Assembly: GCA_963773665.1 (NCBI GenBank)
Contig: CAVZBZ010000002.1
Span: 124,001-188,000 of the forward strand
Length of the DNA stretch: 64,000 nt
Direction: 5' to 3'
Origin: DATJLY01 sp963773665
GTDB taxonomy: Bacteria > Pseudomonadota > Alphaproteobacteria > ATCC43930 > CGMCC-115725
The position numbers and the translations under genes were made by a program. Positions 41,690 to 50,687 of this stretch are shown piece by piece. Each line of letters opens with the position of its first letter. The stretch's first letter is position 1. Under the pieces are notes generated by a model. That model did no database searches. It worked only from the letters and a program-made list of their open reading frames with translations, and was not told the origin of the DNA.

Positions 41690-42610
41690 TCAACCGGCGC
41701 GCCGGAGATCGTTCCTCTCCGGCGTGCCTTCCGTCGCCAGCGGTTGGCGCTCCACGATCGCGTCGATGACCTGGCTGAACTTGGGCTCAACCTTGTCGAG
41801 ACCGGCCATTGCCAACCGCTCCAGCACGAGAGTCGCAGCCCGAGTCATGGTTCCGGTCTCGCTGAGCCCGTCGAGCCAGGACTCGGCTTCCCGCATCTCG
41901 CCGATCCGACGATGGATATGCGTCGGATAGGTGGGCAGCGTACGTTCGAGAAATTCCATCGTGCCGGGATAGAGCTGTTTGATGACCTCCAGCGTCACGT
42001 CGAGGCACGCGGCTTTACCCGACGCGGACGCTAGCTCCGCGAACAACGCGATCTGCGCCTTCGTGAGCAGCGCCATTGCCATCTTGACCGCCGACGCTTG
42101 CCCGACGGCGGTTCCGGCCGCCTTCACCGCGACCGCCGGAGAAAAGATCGCCGCGACAGCAGGCGCCTCGGCCCCGCTGAGCAAAAGCGTCGTGAGGCGG
42201 TTGAATGGCGCCGCGGGGCCGAGGAACACCCCATCGACGACGCGGCCGCCTGCCTCGGCAATGGTCGCATCGATCGCGGTCGCCGTAGCGGGTGAAATCG
42301 AGTTGGCATCAAGGAACAGGGGCACGCGCCCGCCATCGCATCCCCGCGGCGATGCGCGCCGCAACGCCATCGCAAAGTGCTGGGCCACGTCGTGCGCAGC
42401 GACGGGAGGAACGACAGAAATTACAAGGTCGGCCTGCTTGACGATCTCCTCCATCGAGTCCAGCGCGCGAATGCTTGCGCTCTTGGCATTCTCGCGGGTC
42501 CGTGCGCTGCGACCGACGAGGCACGTTACGAAGCTTTGCTCAAAGGGCGCGAGCGCGTCGGCGATTGCCTTCCCGACGGCGCCTGGATAGAGCACCGCGA
42601 TCCTTGTCAT
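41690..42610 (-). CDS. NAD(P)-binding oxidoreductase, 6-phosphogluconate dehydrogenase-like (DUF1932)
   Basis: 306 aa from the ATG preceded by GGGAGG. The Rossmann start is RIAVLYPGAVGKAIADAL (a variant of GxGxxG), with DLVISVVPPVAAHDVA and FLDANSISPATATAID, as in beta-hydroxyacid dehydrogenases. GGRVVDGVFLGPAA and QASAVKMAMALLTKAQIALFAE fit the substrate-binding helix with its lysine. The C-terminal DUF1932-like helical domain is present. It is the last gene of the minus-strand run RraA, ATP-grasp, ATP-grasp, this gene. The substrate is unknown. Confidence 0.82.
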   Translation of the reverse strand: MTRIAVLYPGAVGKAIADALAPFEQSFVTCLVGRSARTRENAKSASIRALDSMEEIVKQADLVISVVPPVAAHDVAQHFAMALRRASPRGCDGGRVPLFLDANSISPATATAIDATIAEAGGRVVDGVFLGPAAPFNRLTTLLLSGAEAPAVAAIFSPAVAVKAAGTAVGQASAVKMAMALLTKAQIALFAELASASGKAACLDVTLEVIKQLYPGTMEFLERTLPTYPTHIHRRIGEMREAESWLDGLSETGTMTRAATLVLERLAMAGLDKVEPKFSQVIDAIVERQPLATEGTPERNDLRRAG

Positions 42611-42627
42611 GGGCGCCTCCCAACTTC

Positions 42628-43830
42628 TCAGGTCGAATAGTCTTGTTTCCCCAGCTCGACGTGCCGGATCAGAGACCGCGCGCCTCGGGCGAGATTGGCA
42701 ATGCTCGGTACCGGGTCGTCCCATCGAAAGAACGGAAACAGGTCCGTGCGGGCGACCGAGCGACCCCACGCAACCGCTGACAGAGCTCCGCGCCGCCGCA
42801 AGGCAAGGAAGGCAAGGAAATCCTCGAACGGGAACCACAGGACCATGCCTGTCCGATAGCTGCCTGGGAGCATGACCGGGTGCTGCGTCAAGCGATCATA
42901 GGTCACTTTGGCAAAATCGATGCCGCTGCGGGATACGAGCGAATTGGCCGCGGTGAATCGGGCATTCGCCTCAATGATCTTGAGGCACCCGTCGCGGTGG
43001 TCGTATTTGAATTCGACATTGCCGAGCCCGCGCAGGCCCGCATGCCGGAAGAAGCGCTCGCCGAGCGCGGCAGCCTCCGGATTCCAGGTCGTCTCGTGAA
43101 AAGTCGCGCCGCCCAGATTGGGCGGGTAACGGCGCGGGTGGCGCTTGGTGAATTGGATAAGCGGCGTCCCGCTTTCGTCCACATAGCAGTAGTAGCTGCA
43201 CAGGCAATCGTCGCCGCCTGGTATGAATTCCATGACAACACAAGAAAGATCAAGCCGCGTCAGCCGGTCGAACACGTCGATCAGGTCCGCGCGATCGGTA
43301 ACCTGTATGTATTTCCGTCCGCCGATCTTTTCAGAATGATGCGAAAGGCGTGGCTTGAGGATCACGGGGAACTGGCATTGATCCGCGGCCTGTTCGAGCT
43401 CGCCGCGCGACTTCACGAACCAGAATCCTGGCACTGGAATACCGGCGCCCCGGGCTATCTCGTATGTCGAAAGCTTGTCGAGCAGGCGGCGGCGCACGCC
43501 GGGCGGGCATTCCTCGAGCAAAAATTTCGCCGAGAGCGCCGCCCATTCCTTAGTGATGAGTTCGATGGCCTCGTCGCTGCATGCAAGAAGGACGGCTCCC
43601 GCCAAGCGATCGGACTTACTGCCCAGCAGGAAGCGCAACCAATGCTGCGGCGCATCAGGTCCGCCTTCGAGCGCGATCCAGCGTCCGTGGCGCGACCGGC
43701 GCGCTGGAACCTCAGGGCGGTTGAGGAAATAGACGCATATCCCGGCACCCGACAGGTTTCGCGCGACCGACACGGCATTCTCGTTGCCGCCAAGAACGAT
43801 CGCCGGGGGCAACGCGCTATCAGGTTGCAT
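42628..43830 (-). CDS. ATP-grasp ligase (carboxylate-amine ligase-like) 1
   Basis: 400 aa. The N-terminal Rossmann-like part (PPAIVLGGNENAVSVARNLS) is followed by ATP-grasp A (KLSTYEIARGAGIPVPGFWF, FPVILKPRLSH) and B domains (CVVMEFIPGGDDCLCSYYCY, GNVEFKYDHRDGCLKIIEAN with the metal ligand glutamates). It resembles PylC/carboxylate-amine ligase-type enzymes that activate a carboxylate as acyl phosphate. Its start overlaps the stop of the second ATP-grasp gene by 11 bp. Substrates are unknown. Confidence 0.83.
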   Translation of the reverse strand: MQPDSALPPAIVLGGNENAVSVARNLSGAGICVYFLNRPEVPARRSRHGRWIALEGGPDAPQHWLRFLLGSKSDRLAGAVLLACSDEAIELITKEWAALSAKFLLEECPPGVRRRLLDKLSTYEIARGAGIPVPGFWFVKSRGELEQAADQCQFPVILKPRLSHHSEKIGGRKYIQVTDRADLIDVFDRLTRLDLSCVVMEFIPGGDDCLCSYYCYVDESGTPLIQFTKRHPRRYPPNLGGATFHETTWNPEAAALGERFFRHAGLRGLGNVEFKYDHRDGCLKIIEANARFTAANSLVSRSGIDFAKVTYDRLTQHPVMLPGSYRTGMVLWFPFEDFLAFLALRRRGALSAVAWGRSVARTDLFPFFRWDDPVPSIANLARGARSLIRHVELGKQDYST

Positions 43831-44896
43831 GGGTCATTGCCGAACGAGGGAGGCGCTGGAACGCGCATGCGAGAATTTTTTCGGCAACTGCGCACGGCCT
43901 GCCGCGCCGATGGTAGTGGTAATAAAGCCCAGGGGTCGCATTGACCTCGATGACGGCGCCTTTGGATCTTTCCAGCGGCTGGGTTGGGTCGCGGCAAATG
44001 ACATCGACACCCGCAAGCCGCACGCCGACTTCCTCAGCCGCGCGGCGCGCCGCATCGAGGATTGCCGGGCAGAGGAGGCCTTCGGCGGCCTCGTTCTCCT
44101 CGGCCCTGTTGTCGTTGATCACCCGTTTCAGCTCGACCCGTGTTCCCGCCGACGGGCGCGAGCTCAGTCGCAATCCCTGTCCTGAAAGCGTCCCGACGAG
44201 ATCGGGATCGCACCGAATCAGGACCTGCGCCCGCTCGATGCCGCTCTCCAATCGCAGCTTGTTCTCCGCGGTGATGAGCCTTCGCACCGTCGAGCGCCCG
44301 TCACCGACAACGCAGACGCAGCGGCGGAGCACAACATCGAGCACTTCCCCGTCCAGCAGAAGTATCCGGTAACATTGGCCCTCGATCTGTCTCTCGATCA
44401 GGATCCGCCCCGTGAAGGCGCAAGCCCAGGCGAAGGCGCGGCGAAGCTGCCAACGCGTCATGACATTCGTCGAGACGCCGTGCCCGGAGCCGGTGTCCGC
44501 CGCCGGCTTGACCACGAGTGGCGGCGTCAGCGCTTCGAGTGCCGCGTCGAGCCGGCCCGCTTCGTTCGCCGCAAGCACGAGGCGGCGCGGCACGGGAATG
44601 CCGGCCTTCTGCAATAACCGGTAGACCGCGGGCTTGTCGCCGGCGAGGAGCAGCGTCGCAGGATCGTCGAGCGAGGTAACATTGTTTGCGACGCGCAACC
44701 GGCCGCGCGGCGCGGCGATCTCGGCAACCGTGGCGGAAAGAGCGGTCCATCGCGCGCCTGCGAGCTCAGCGGCCTCCTGCCACACGCGACGATAGAATGC
44801 ATCGCGGATTTTGCGCATGCGCTGGGCTCCCGGATCGAGGGGCCCGCTCATTCCGCGTCGGAGCAAGTAATAGCTGTTCAGCAAACCAAGTTGCAT
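43820..44896 (-). CDS. ATP-grasp ligase (cyanophycin-synthetase/RimK-like) 2
   Basis: 358 aa from MQLGLLNSYYLLRRG; the frame is open to 45463, but that part lies inside the RraA gene. Residues 1 to about 85 form an N-terminal module (RMRKIRDAFYRRVWQEAAE). The ATP-grasp fold then shows DKPAVYRLLQKAGIPVPRRL, PLVVKPAADTGSGHGVS, RILIERQIEGQCYRILLLDG, RLAGVDVICRDP and VIEVNATPGLYYH with the metal ligands. VVGDGRSTVRRLITAEN is also found in cyanophycin synthetases. It is a peptide- or amide-bond-forming enzyme by family. Two different ATP-grasp enzymes in tandem suggest successive couplings. Confidence 0.83.
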   Translation of the reverse strand: MQLGLLNSYYLLRRGMSGPLDPGAQRMRKIRDAFYRRVWQEAAELAGARWTALSATVAEIAAPRGRLRVANNVTSLDDPATLLLAGDKPAVYRLLQKAGIPVPRRLVLAANEAGRLDAALEALTPPLVVKPAADTGSGHGVSTNVMTRWQLRRAFAWACAFTGRILIERQIEGQCYRILLLDGEVLDVVLRRCVCVVGDGRSTVRRLITAENKLRLESGIERAQVLIRCDPDLVGTLSGQGLRLSSRPSAGTRVELKRVINDNRAEENEAAEGLLCPAILDAARRAAEEVGVRLAGVDVICRDPTQPLERSKGAVIEVNATPGLYYHYHRRGRPCAVAEKILACAFQRLPRSAMTHAT

Positions 44897-44916
44897 GTGA
44901 TTGCCGCCACTTCGCT

Positions 44917-45633
44917 CTACTCGACCAACTCGCAGCGCTGCTCCTCGAGTTGCCGATCCACCCACGCGTTCGAGAACTTGCCTTGGCGGACTGCCGTGAG
45001 ATAAGTCGCCATGCGGTCTTTGTGCCGCGCCAGCTTGGCATAGACCGTCTCGATATAAGGCCGCGGCACGATGACGATGCCGGCGATATCGGCAACGACG
45101 GCATCGCCGGGCGACACCACCACGCCGCCGCAGCAGATCGGGTAATTGATCTCGCCCGGACCGCGATGAAGAGGCCCGATGAGCGTCTCGCCCCGGGCAT
45201 AGACGGGGTAATCGAGCTCGCGGACTGCGTCGAGATCGCGGACATAGCCGTTGACGATGAAGCCGGCGATGCCACGATGGCGCGCCTTCATGCTGATGGT
45301 GTCGCCGAGCACGGCGTTCTGGATCGAGCCTCCCGCGTCGATGACGACGACGTCGCCCGGCGCCGCAACATCGAGCGCCTTGTGCACCATGAGATTGTCG
45401 CCCGGATAGACTTTGACGGTACAGGCCGGACCAATGAGCCGATGCCCTGCGCCTGAAAGACAATGGATCGAACTCCCGACCCCATAAAGGCGGTTGAGGT
45501 GATCGGAGATGTCCGTCACGGCGAAATCCTGAAACAGTTCGGCGAGGTTCACCTTGGCTCGCTCAAACGTGCGCAAGACACGGAAGCCGGGCCCCGGATG
45601 GATGTCGGCAGAGGTTGGAGCTTGCGAATCCAT
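44917..45633 (-). CDS. RraA/HMG-aldolase family protein
   Basis: 238 aa. RraA fold: TDISDHLNRLYG, VKVYPGDNLMVHKALDVAAPGD, VVVIDAGGSIQNAVLGDTIS, GIAGFIVNGYVRDLDAVREL and PVYARGETLIGP. The R-D pair of GYVRDLDAV is the metal/pyruvyl-binding signature of 4-hydroxy-4-methyl-2-oxoglutarate aldolases. The C-terminal extension (about 190-238) is helical. It probably cleaves or decarboxylates a 2-oxo acid. It is first in the operon with the two ATP-grasp ligases and the oxidoreductase. Confidence 0.83.
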   Translation of the reverse strand: MDSQAPTSADIHPGPGFRVLRTFERAKVNLAELFQDFAVTDISDHLNRLYGVGSSIHCLSGAGHRLIGPACTVKVYPGDNLMVHKALDVAAPGDVVVIDAGGSIQNAVLGDTISMKARHRGIAGFIVNGYVRDLDAVRELDYPVYARGETLIGPLHRGPGEINYPICCGGVVVSPGDAVVADIAGIVIVPRPYIETVYAKLARHKDRMATYLTAVRQGKFSNAWVDRQLEEQRCELVE

Positions 45634-45806
45634 GTCGGAGTTCCTTTTTCATCCGTGATGGGCGGCAAGGCGCTGAACACGATACGATCCGACGAAAACA
45701 TCGGAGTCTCCGAGGATCGCATCAAAAAGAAAACATGTCCACAAAATTGTTGGCCAATCTCGCGCGAATGCCGCGGCAATCAAGCCAGCGCTCATTCTTC
45801 TTGCCA

Positions 45807-45828
45807 GAAAACAAAAAGATAAGATAGC
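45807..45828 (+). promoter_or_regulatory. A-rich GATAAGA-type tract upstream of the methyltransferase
   Basis: AGAAAACAAAAAGATAAGAT plus AG, about 55 bp before the ATG at 45881. A shorter relative, ATCAAAAAGAAAAC, lies at 45721-45734 toward the RraA gene. Very similar to 54518-54536 before wzc. Confidence 0.42.
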
Positions 45829-45880
45829 ATCCTCCCAGCGGGACGCCGGCGCGGCCCGCAGCCACGGAGCCAGTCCTCCC

Positions 45881-46735
45881 ATGCGATCTCTCCGCGCTGG
45901 CCGGCAGTCCGGTCATCAGGCCCTGGTAAATTCCCATTTCGAGGGGGCTGCATCCTACTGGGCCGATGTGTACCGCGGCGGCGACGTTGACGCCGTCGTC
46001 TACCAGGCGCGGCTGAACCTCGTACTCGCGCTGGTGGATGGGCTCCGCCTGCCGCCCGCGAGCCACATACTCGAGATCGGCTCGGGCGCGGGATATGCGA
46101 CGGTCGCTCTTGCCGAGAGGGGCTTTTTCCTCCACGCCGTGGATGCCGTCGCAACGATGGTCGAGGCGACGCGCGATCGGGTCGTCAAAGCCGGTTATGG
46201 CCGCCAGGTGACCACCGGGCTCGCCGATATGCAGTCATTGCCCTTTCCCGATGAAAGCTTCTCGCTCGTCGTGGCGATGGGTGTCCTGCCTTGGCTGCCT
46301 TCGGCATCTTTGCCGTTGCGGCAGGTCGGTCGCGTGCTGCGCCCAGGGGGGTATGCAATCGTCACCGTCGACAATCGCTGGGGTCTGCGGCAGTTCGTCG
46401 AGCCCTATACCAATCCGTTGCTTGGGCCGGCCAAAGCGGCGTTCAAGATCGCCTTGCAACCGTTCCGTCGGCCCCACAATCGGGCCCTCACGCGCTCGAT
46501 CTCGATCGGCGCCTGCGACGCGATGCTCCATGCTGCCGGGCTCAAGAAGCTGACTGGGTGCACGCTGGGTTTCGGTCCATTCAGCTTCTTCAACCACACG
46601 CTGCTGCGACCATCCTTCGCGTTGACCGTGCATCGCCGCCTGCAGGCGCTCGCTGACCGCGGAATTCCCCTGCTCGCCGGGGCAGGTGCTCAATACATCG
46701 TGCTCGGGCAAAAGGAGCGATCGTCACAATGCTGA
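45881..46735 (+). CDS. SAM-dependent methyltransferase
   Basis: 284 aa; a GTG at 45926 (VNSHFEGAASYW) is an alternative start. Class I methyltransferase: motif I ILEIGSGAGYATVALAERG, LHAVDAVATMVEATR, GLADMQSLPFPDESFSLVVA and LRQVGRVLRPGGYAIVTVDN. The C-terminal helical region resembles small-molecule O- or N-methyltransferases. The substrate is unknown; a sugar or a product of the neighbouring ligases is possible. The next gene starts inside its last 7 bp. Confidence 0.83.
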   Translation: MRSLRAGRQSGHQALVNSHFEGAASYWADVYRGGDVDAVVYQARLNLVLALVDGLRLPPASHILEIGSGAGYATVALAERGFFLHAVDAVATMVEATRDRVVKAGYGRQVTTGLADMQSLPFPDESFSLVVAMGVLPWLPSASLPLRQVGRVLRPGGYAIVTVDNRWGLRQFVEPYTNPLLGPAKAAFKIALQPFRRPHNRALTRSISIGACDAMLHAAGLKKLTGCTLGFGPFSFFNHTLLRPSFALTVHRRLQALADRGIPLLAGAGAQYIVLGQKERSSQC

Positions 46736-47628
46736 GCGGTTCGACACAACCGACGCCAGATCCCGGGAGAAAAGTAGCGTTCTCGCTGCGCCCCCGGGCC
46801 GTGGTTCGCCGCCTTGCCCGCGGCGAACTCTATTATGCGCTGGGCCGCTTTGCGCGCGGACGTCGCGCCTATAGCTCGCTCAGAGTCGCGCTCGACCTGG
46901 TAAAGGGCGCGCCCGCGCTGCCACTGGCCAAGACATCGGCGTTTCCTGATCTCGACGTCGCCACAAGCGTGGCGTCGCTCCGGCGCGATGGCATCGCATT
47001 GGGGTTGAAGCTGCCGCTGGAGTTGCGAGAGGAGATCGTTTCCTACGCCGAAACCCAGCGTTTCATTCCATTGCAGGGGGGAGCGGCGCTCGGCCGGAGC
47101 GCGCTCAGCGACGGGCGCCTCCCGGACGGCGCACCGGCGGTGGTAGGAAGGGTCGTCGATCCCTGGAATTGCCCGGCAGTGTGCCGCGTGGCCTACGATC
47201 CGACGTTAGTGGCGGTCGCCCGCGCCTATCTCGGCTATCAGCCGCCGATCGTCCTGACGGAACTCCATTGGAGCTTCGTTTCGCCGGCCACGCCGAGCTA
47301 CCGCCGTCAGCTTGGTCAGACGATTGACTATCACTACGACGTGGGATGGTTCAATTTTCTATATTTCTTCTTCTATCTCACCGCGGTCGATGCCCGCTCC
47401 GGCGCGCATGCGATCGTCCGCGGATCGCATCGACGGAAGCCGCTCGGCATGTTGTGGCATTCGGCCCGGCAACCCGACGAGGCCGTCCTCACCGAATATG
47501 GCCGCGCCAGCGAGCTCGTTATCGAAGGCGAGGCGGGCGACGGCTTCGTCGAGGACGCGTCGGCATTTCATAAGGCGCTCGTGCCAGAAACGCGCGAGCG
47601 ACTCGCCTTCTTCATCCGGTACGGCTGA
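46729..47628 (+). CDS. Phytanoyl-CoA dioxygenase-like Fe(II)/2-oxoglutarate oxygenase
   Basis: 299 aa. The iron triad is visible as HYD (in DYHYDVGWFNFLYFFF) and the distal histidine in DASAFHKALVPETRERLAFF, whose arginine would bind 2-oxoglutarate. Between them is GAHAIVRGSHRRKP, the usual PhyH strand. Residues 1-80 are a basic N-terminal extension. It likely hydroxylates a sugar, fatty acyl group or amino acid linked to the EPS locus. It is translationally coupled to the methyltransferase, and its last 61 bp overlap the convergent glycosyltransferase. Confidence 0.8.
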   Translation: MLSGSTQPTPDPGRKVAFSLRPRAVVRRLARGELYYALGRFARGRRAYSSLRVALDLVKGAPALPLAKTSAFPDLDVATSVASLRRDGIALGLKLPLELREEIVSYAETQRFIPLQGGAALGRSALSDGRLPDGAPAVVGRVVDPWNCPAVCRVAYDPTLVAVARAYLGYQPPIVLTELHWSFVSPATPSYRRQLGQTIDYHYDVGWFNFLYFFFYLTAVDARSGAHAIVRGSHRRKPLGMLWHSARQPDEAVLTEYGRASELVIEGEAGDGFVEDASAFHKALVPETRERLAFFIRYG

Positions 47629-48977
47629 TCCGCACGCCTTCCATAATTCTGCAGGATCCGAGCAAAGGCCACGTCGAAGGCCGTGGTGACCTGGCATGGT
47701 TTCCGCGGCGCGCCCGCGGCGTCGTCAGCGAGCCCGTCGGCCTCCGTTTCGCAGAGCGACACGACGCGGCGCGCGAAGTCTTCCGGTTCGTCGACGATTG
47801 CCAGGAGTGGGTTTGCGGCACCACCGAAAAAGCCCCGCGCGCCGGTGCGCGTGGACACAACCGGCCTGCCATATTCAAGCGCTTCCAGCAACTTCACGCT
47901 GACGCCCGTTCCCGAAAGGATCGGAATCACGCAGACGCGGACCTGCTCATAGAACTGCCGCGCGTCCGGCACATAGCCGCTCAACGAGACGCCGGGCCAA
48001 CTGGCGCCGAGGAGCGACAATGGTGAAGCGACATGGCCAGCGATGAGGAACCTGAAATCCGGGCACCGCGCGTGGATGAGCGGCAGAATCCGCTCAAGAA
48101 AGAAGAGCACGCCTTCGAGATTGAACGGAAAGTCGCCGCCGATGAACCCGGCATGATAGGGCGCTGGCGCACGCGGCATCGATGACTGTGCCGAGGCGAT
48201 CGCGCGCGGCGGCGGCCATCCGATCAGTTCGCAAGGAACGGTCTCGCGCAGCCGGACGCAAGATTGTTCGTACTCTTCGGGGCCGCTCGCCAGCACGCAA
48301 TCGAAGAGCCCGAAAAGCCGTTCCTCCTGAGCTCGCGCGCGGGCTGGAGCCAGCCGCGACAGAAGCTGGCGAAGGCTCATGTCGCGATAGCGGGAATAGC
48401 CGCGCAGCGCCGGCAACCGCGCCAGGAGCCCAGACATCACGTGCCGATCCACTTCATCGCGGCGCACGAAGTCGTCGTGCATGTCGAGGAAGAACGCGGC
48501 GTCGCTTTTGCGAATATTGTCGCTACCGAAGAGCGGAACGGAGGCAAGCTTGCTGACCAGAAACACCTCCGGCTCGTAGCGGCGGACGAATTGCGCGATC
48601 GTGCGGTGGATCTCGCCGCGGCCGAACTCTTCGATCCAGCGCGGTGCGAACAGAGTGCCCGTTGCGAGCCGCGACGCCGCGCGCAGAACCTTCCAGGCCC
48701 GGCTGTTCGGCTGCCCCGGCAGAATCAGATGCGCGATGCAACGCTCGCTCAGATACCGCTCCGCCGCCGTCGTGTCCGTGAAGCGAGACGAGAAGAACAC
48801 GCCGTAGAGTTCGTGCCGCTCCGCAAGAAATTCGATCCAGTTTTTGTAGACATAGGTCGAACCGTCGATGATGGGCGGAACGAACTGCTCGGCGACGAAT
48901 GCGATGCGCCGCCTGCGCATGCCGCGCAGGCCTCCGCCGAGCGCGTCGGTCCGGTCGGCCGCCCCGTTCATTGCCAT
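47568..48977 (-). CDS. Glycosyltransferase, GT4-like
   Basis: 469 aa. The N-terminal half contains AFVAEQFVPPIIDGSTYVYK, FLVSKLASVPLFGS and FFLDMHDDFVRR. The C-terminal half has GFIGGDFPFNLEGVLFFLER, RFLIAGHVASPLS, VSLSGYVPDARQFYEQVRVC and PILSGTGVSVKLLEALEYGRPVVST (the donor-binding glutamates). It is a retaining enzyme of the repeat-unit assembly. The basic tail after about residue 445 overlaps the PhyH-like gene on the other strand. The start overlaps the stop of the preceding fusion gene by 10 bp. Confidence 0.85.
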   Translation of the reverse strand: MAMNGAADRTDALGGGLRGMRRRRIAFVAEQFVPPIIDGSTYVYKNWIEFLAERHELYGVFFSSRFTDTTAAERYLSERCIAHLILPGQPNSRAWKVLRAASRLATGTLFAPRWIEEFGRGEIHRTIAQFVRRYEPEVFLVSKLASVPLFGSDNIRKSDAAFFLDMHDDFVRRDEVDRHVMSGLLARLPALRGYSRYRDMSLRQLLSRLAPARARAQEERLFGLFDCVLASGPEEYEQSCVRLRETVPCELIGWPPPRAIASAQSSMPRAPAPYHAGFIGGDFPFNLEGVLFFLERILPLIHARCPDFRFLIAGHVASPLSLLGASWPGVSLSGYVPDARQFYEQVRVCVIPILSGTGVSVKLLEALEYGRPVVSTRTGARGFFGGAANPLLAIVDEPEDFARRVVSLCETEADGLADDAAGAPRKPCQVTTAFDVAFARILQNYGRRADQPYRMKKASRSRVSGTSAL

Positions 48978-50687
48978 GTCCTGCCCAAAGTCTTCGCGCA
49001 GATCACCGACGGGGACGGTGCCGCGGCGCCGCTCTGCGACGTCACGCGGCGGGCCTTGAGTTTGAAGAAGGCGGCGCGCAGGTCGAATGAGAGACGCTTG
49101 CCGTCGATGATCGTCTTGTCGCCAACGGCGCAGATCGTGTGAATGCCGTCAGGAAATTCGCCGTCCGGCTGCGGTTCGATCCGGCCGATCACACGCTCCT
49201 CGAAACATGTCGGGGTCAGCGTTAGGACGCGGTTGAGGGTAATGGCGCCGCCGTAGCCGCGCGAGCAATCCTGCGCCGGTCGGCAAAGCGCCCCGTTCAT
49301 CAAGAACGGACGCCCGGCGGGCCGCGCCGACGTGACATCGCATTTGAGAGGATTCAGCCGATGCGGCTGCCACGGACCGGTGACCCTCTCGGCGTACCAG
49401 GCATAAAGCTTGTGCTCGCTGCCCGCCGCACCACTGGTGCAGAGGAGCCACCAACGCCCTTCGTGCGCGAAGATCGTGCTGTCGAGCGCAGGAAAATCGT
49501 CGATCAGCGTTCCGACGCGTTGCCATTCATCGGCAAAGGAAACCGCGCGGTAAAGCTCGACGCGGCGCTCCTCGGCGCACTCGGGCACGCAGAAGATGCT
49601 GCCATCAGCCGTGAAAAGATAAGGATAGGAGCGGTGAACCTCGCCTGCGAAGGCAGCGATCCGTCGCGGCACGGCACGATCGGAAAGGACCGGCAGTGCC
49701 GCGATCCAGCCGCGGCCTAAATGGTGGCTGTATTCTTCCACCATCAGGACGTTCTGATCTTTCTTCCGCAGCGAACGGATCGGCATAGAAGCAGTGCCGT
49801 GGCGGCGCCGGAAGCCAACGCACGCCCTTTGGGTGGCCGGTGGCAACGACACGGTCGATCGGCGCGTCGACGATGCCGATGTTCCAGTACTCGAGTAGAA
49901 AGAAGCGCCGGTAGAGGTTGCGGGCCGATATCGCTGCGCGTCGCGCCAAGATCGCCAGGAATTCTTCGTTGCCTGGAGGTCTGGCAGGCGGGACCGGCCG
50001 TTCCTCGGCCTCGCCAAATTCTCCATATGCCATCTGCCGGCAGGCGCAGGCGCACCATTCGGCGCTTCCGAAAAGCGTCGCATCGAGCGATGCCGCGGCG
50101 CCGCCGCGCGCGCCAAAGCTGCCGCGCCGCAGTATCGCGCTGCCGCGTTCGGTCACTTGCCGCAGGGCTCGCCGGTGGATCGCTTCGTCATGGCGCTGCC
50201 AGAACGCTTCGCAGCCGCCATGAGTTTCTATCGCGCCGGCATCATAGGTCCAGATACCGAGCCGCGCGGAGCCCGCCAGCGCGCGCGCCAGCGGTGCCGG
50301 AGCCAAGTGCAGGATGAAGTTGACGCGCTGTTCGCGCACCAGCGCGAACGCTCGCGCGCAATCCCCGGTCGTGAAGCGCAAAGAGGGAAGGTCGCCAAGC
50401 CGTGTGGCGGCCTCTATCAGGCGCAGCGCGGCCAACCTTGGCCGGATGCAGAACCGATCATAGAGCCTATAGAGAACGCCGCCACGCGCGCGAGGCCCAA
50501 TGCTATTGTCCTGAGCCGCAACGAGCAGCAACGCGGGCTCCGCCTCATCGCAAGCGAGGAGCTGGGCAACACATTCCGCTTGCCACGCGGGAAGGCGCGT
50601 CCCGCAGCAGAGGAGCGCCCAACGCAGCTTTCGCGGCGATTGAAAGGCGGTGTCCGCCGAGCGCGGTTCTTCCGTCATTGCACTCAT
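48968..50687 (-). pseudogene. Formyltransferase-like / GH43-like beta-propeller fusion, frameshifted
   Basis: The N-terminal part (from ATG 50687) is formyltransferase-like: WALLCCGTRLPAWQAECVAQ, RVNFILHLAPAPLA and GIWTYDAGAIETHGGCEAFW. A helical linker leads to VVATGHPKGVRWLPAPPRHC and FYADPFAAE. One extra base near 49755-49775 then shifts the frame to KDQNVLMVEEYSHHLGRGWI, LFTADGSIFCVPE, IDDFPALDSTIFAHEGRWWL and NPLKCDVTSARPAGR, the five-bladed propeller seen in glucosamine-inositolphosphorylceramide transferase N-domains and GH43-like proteins. Joined, it is about 572 aa. Probably a sugar N-acylation or transfer enzyme of the EPS locus. The ATG overlaps the flippase stop (ATGA). Confidence 0.75.

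Noticed and set aside
41400..42034. Continuation of the GT2 second frame to 42034
   Set aside because: After about 41390 the protein becomes Arg/Pro/Ser-rich and runs opposite the real oxidoreductase gene. The family-like C-terminus is in the third frame, ending at 41657.
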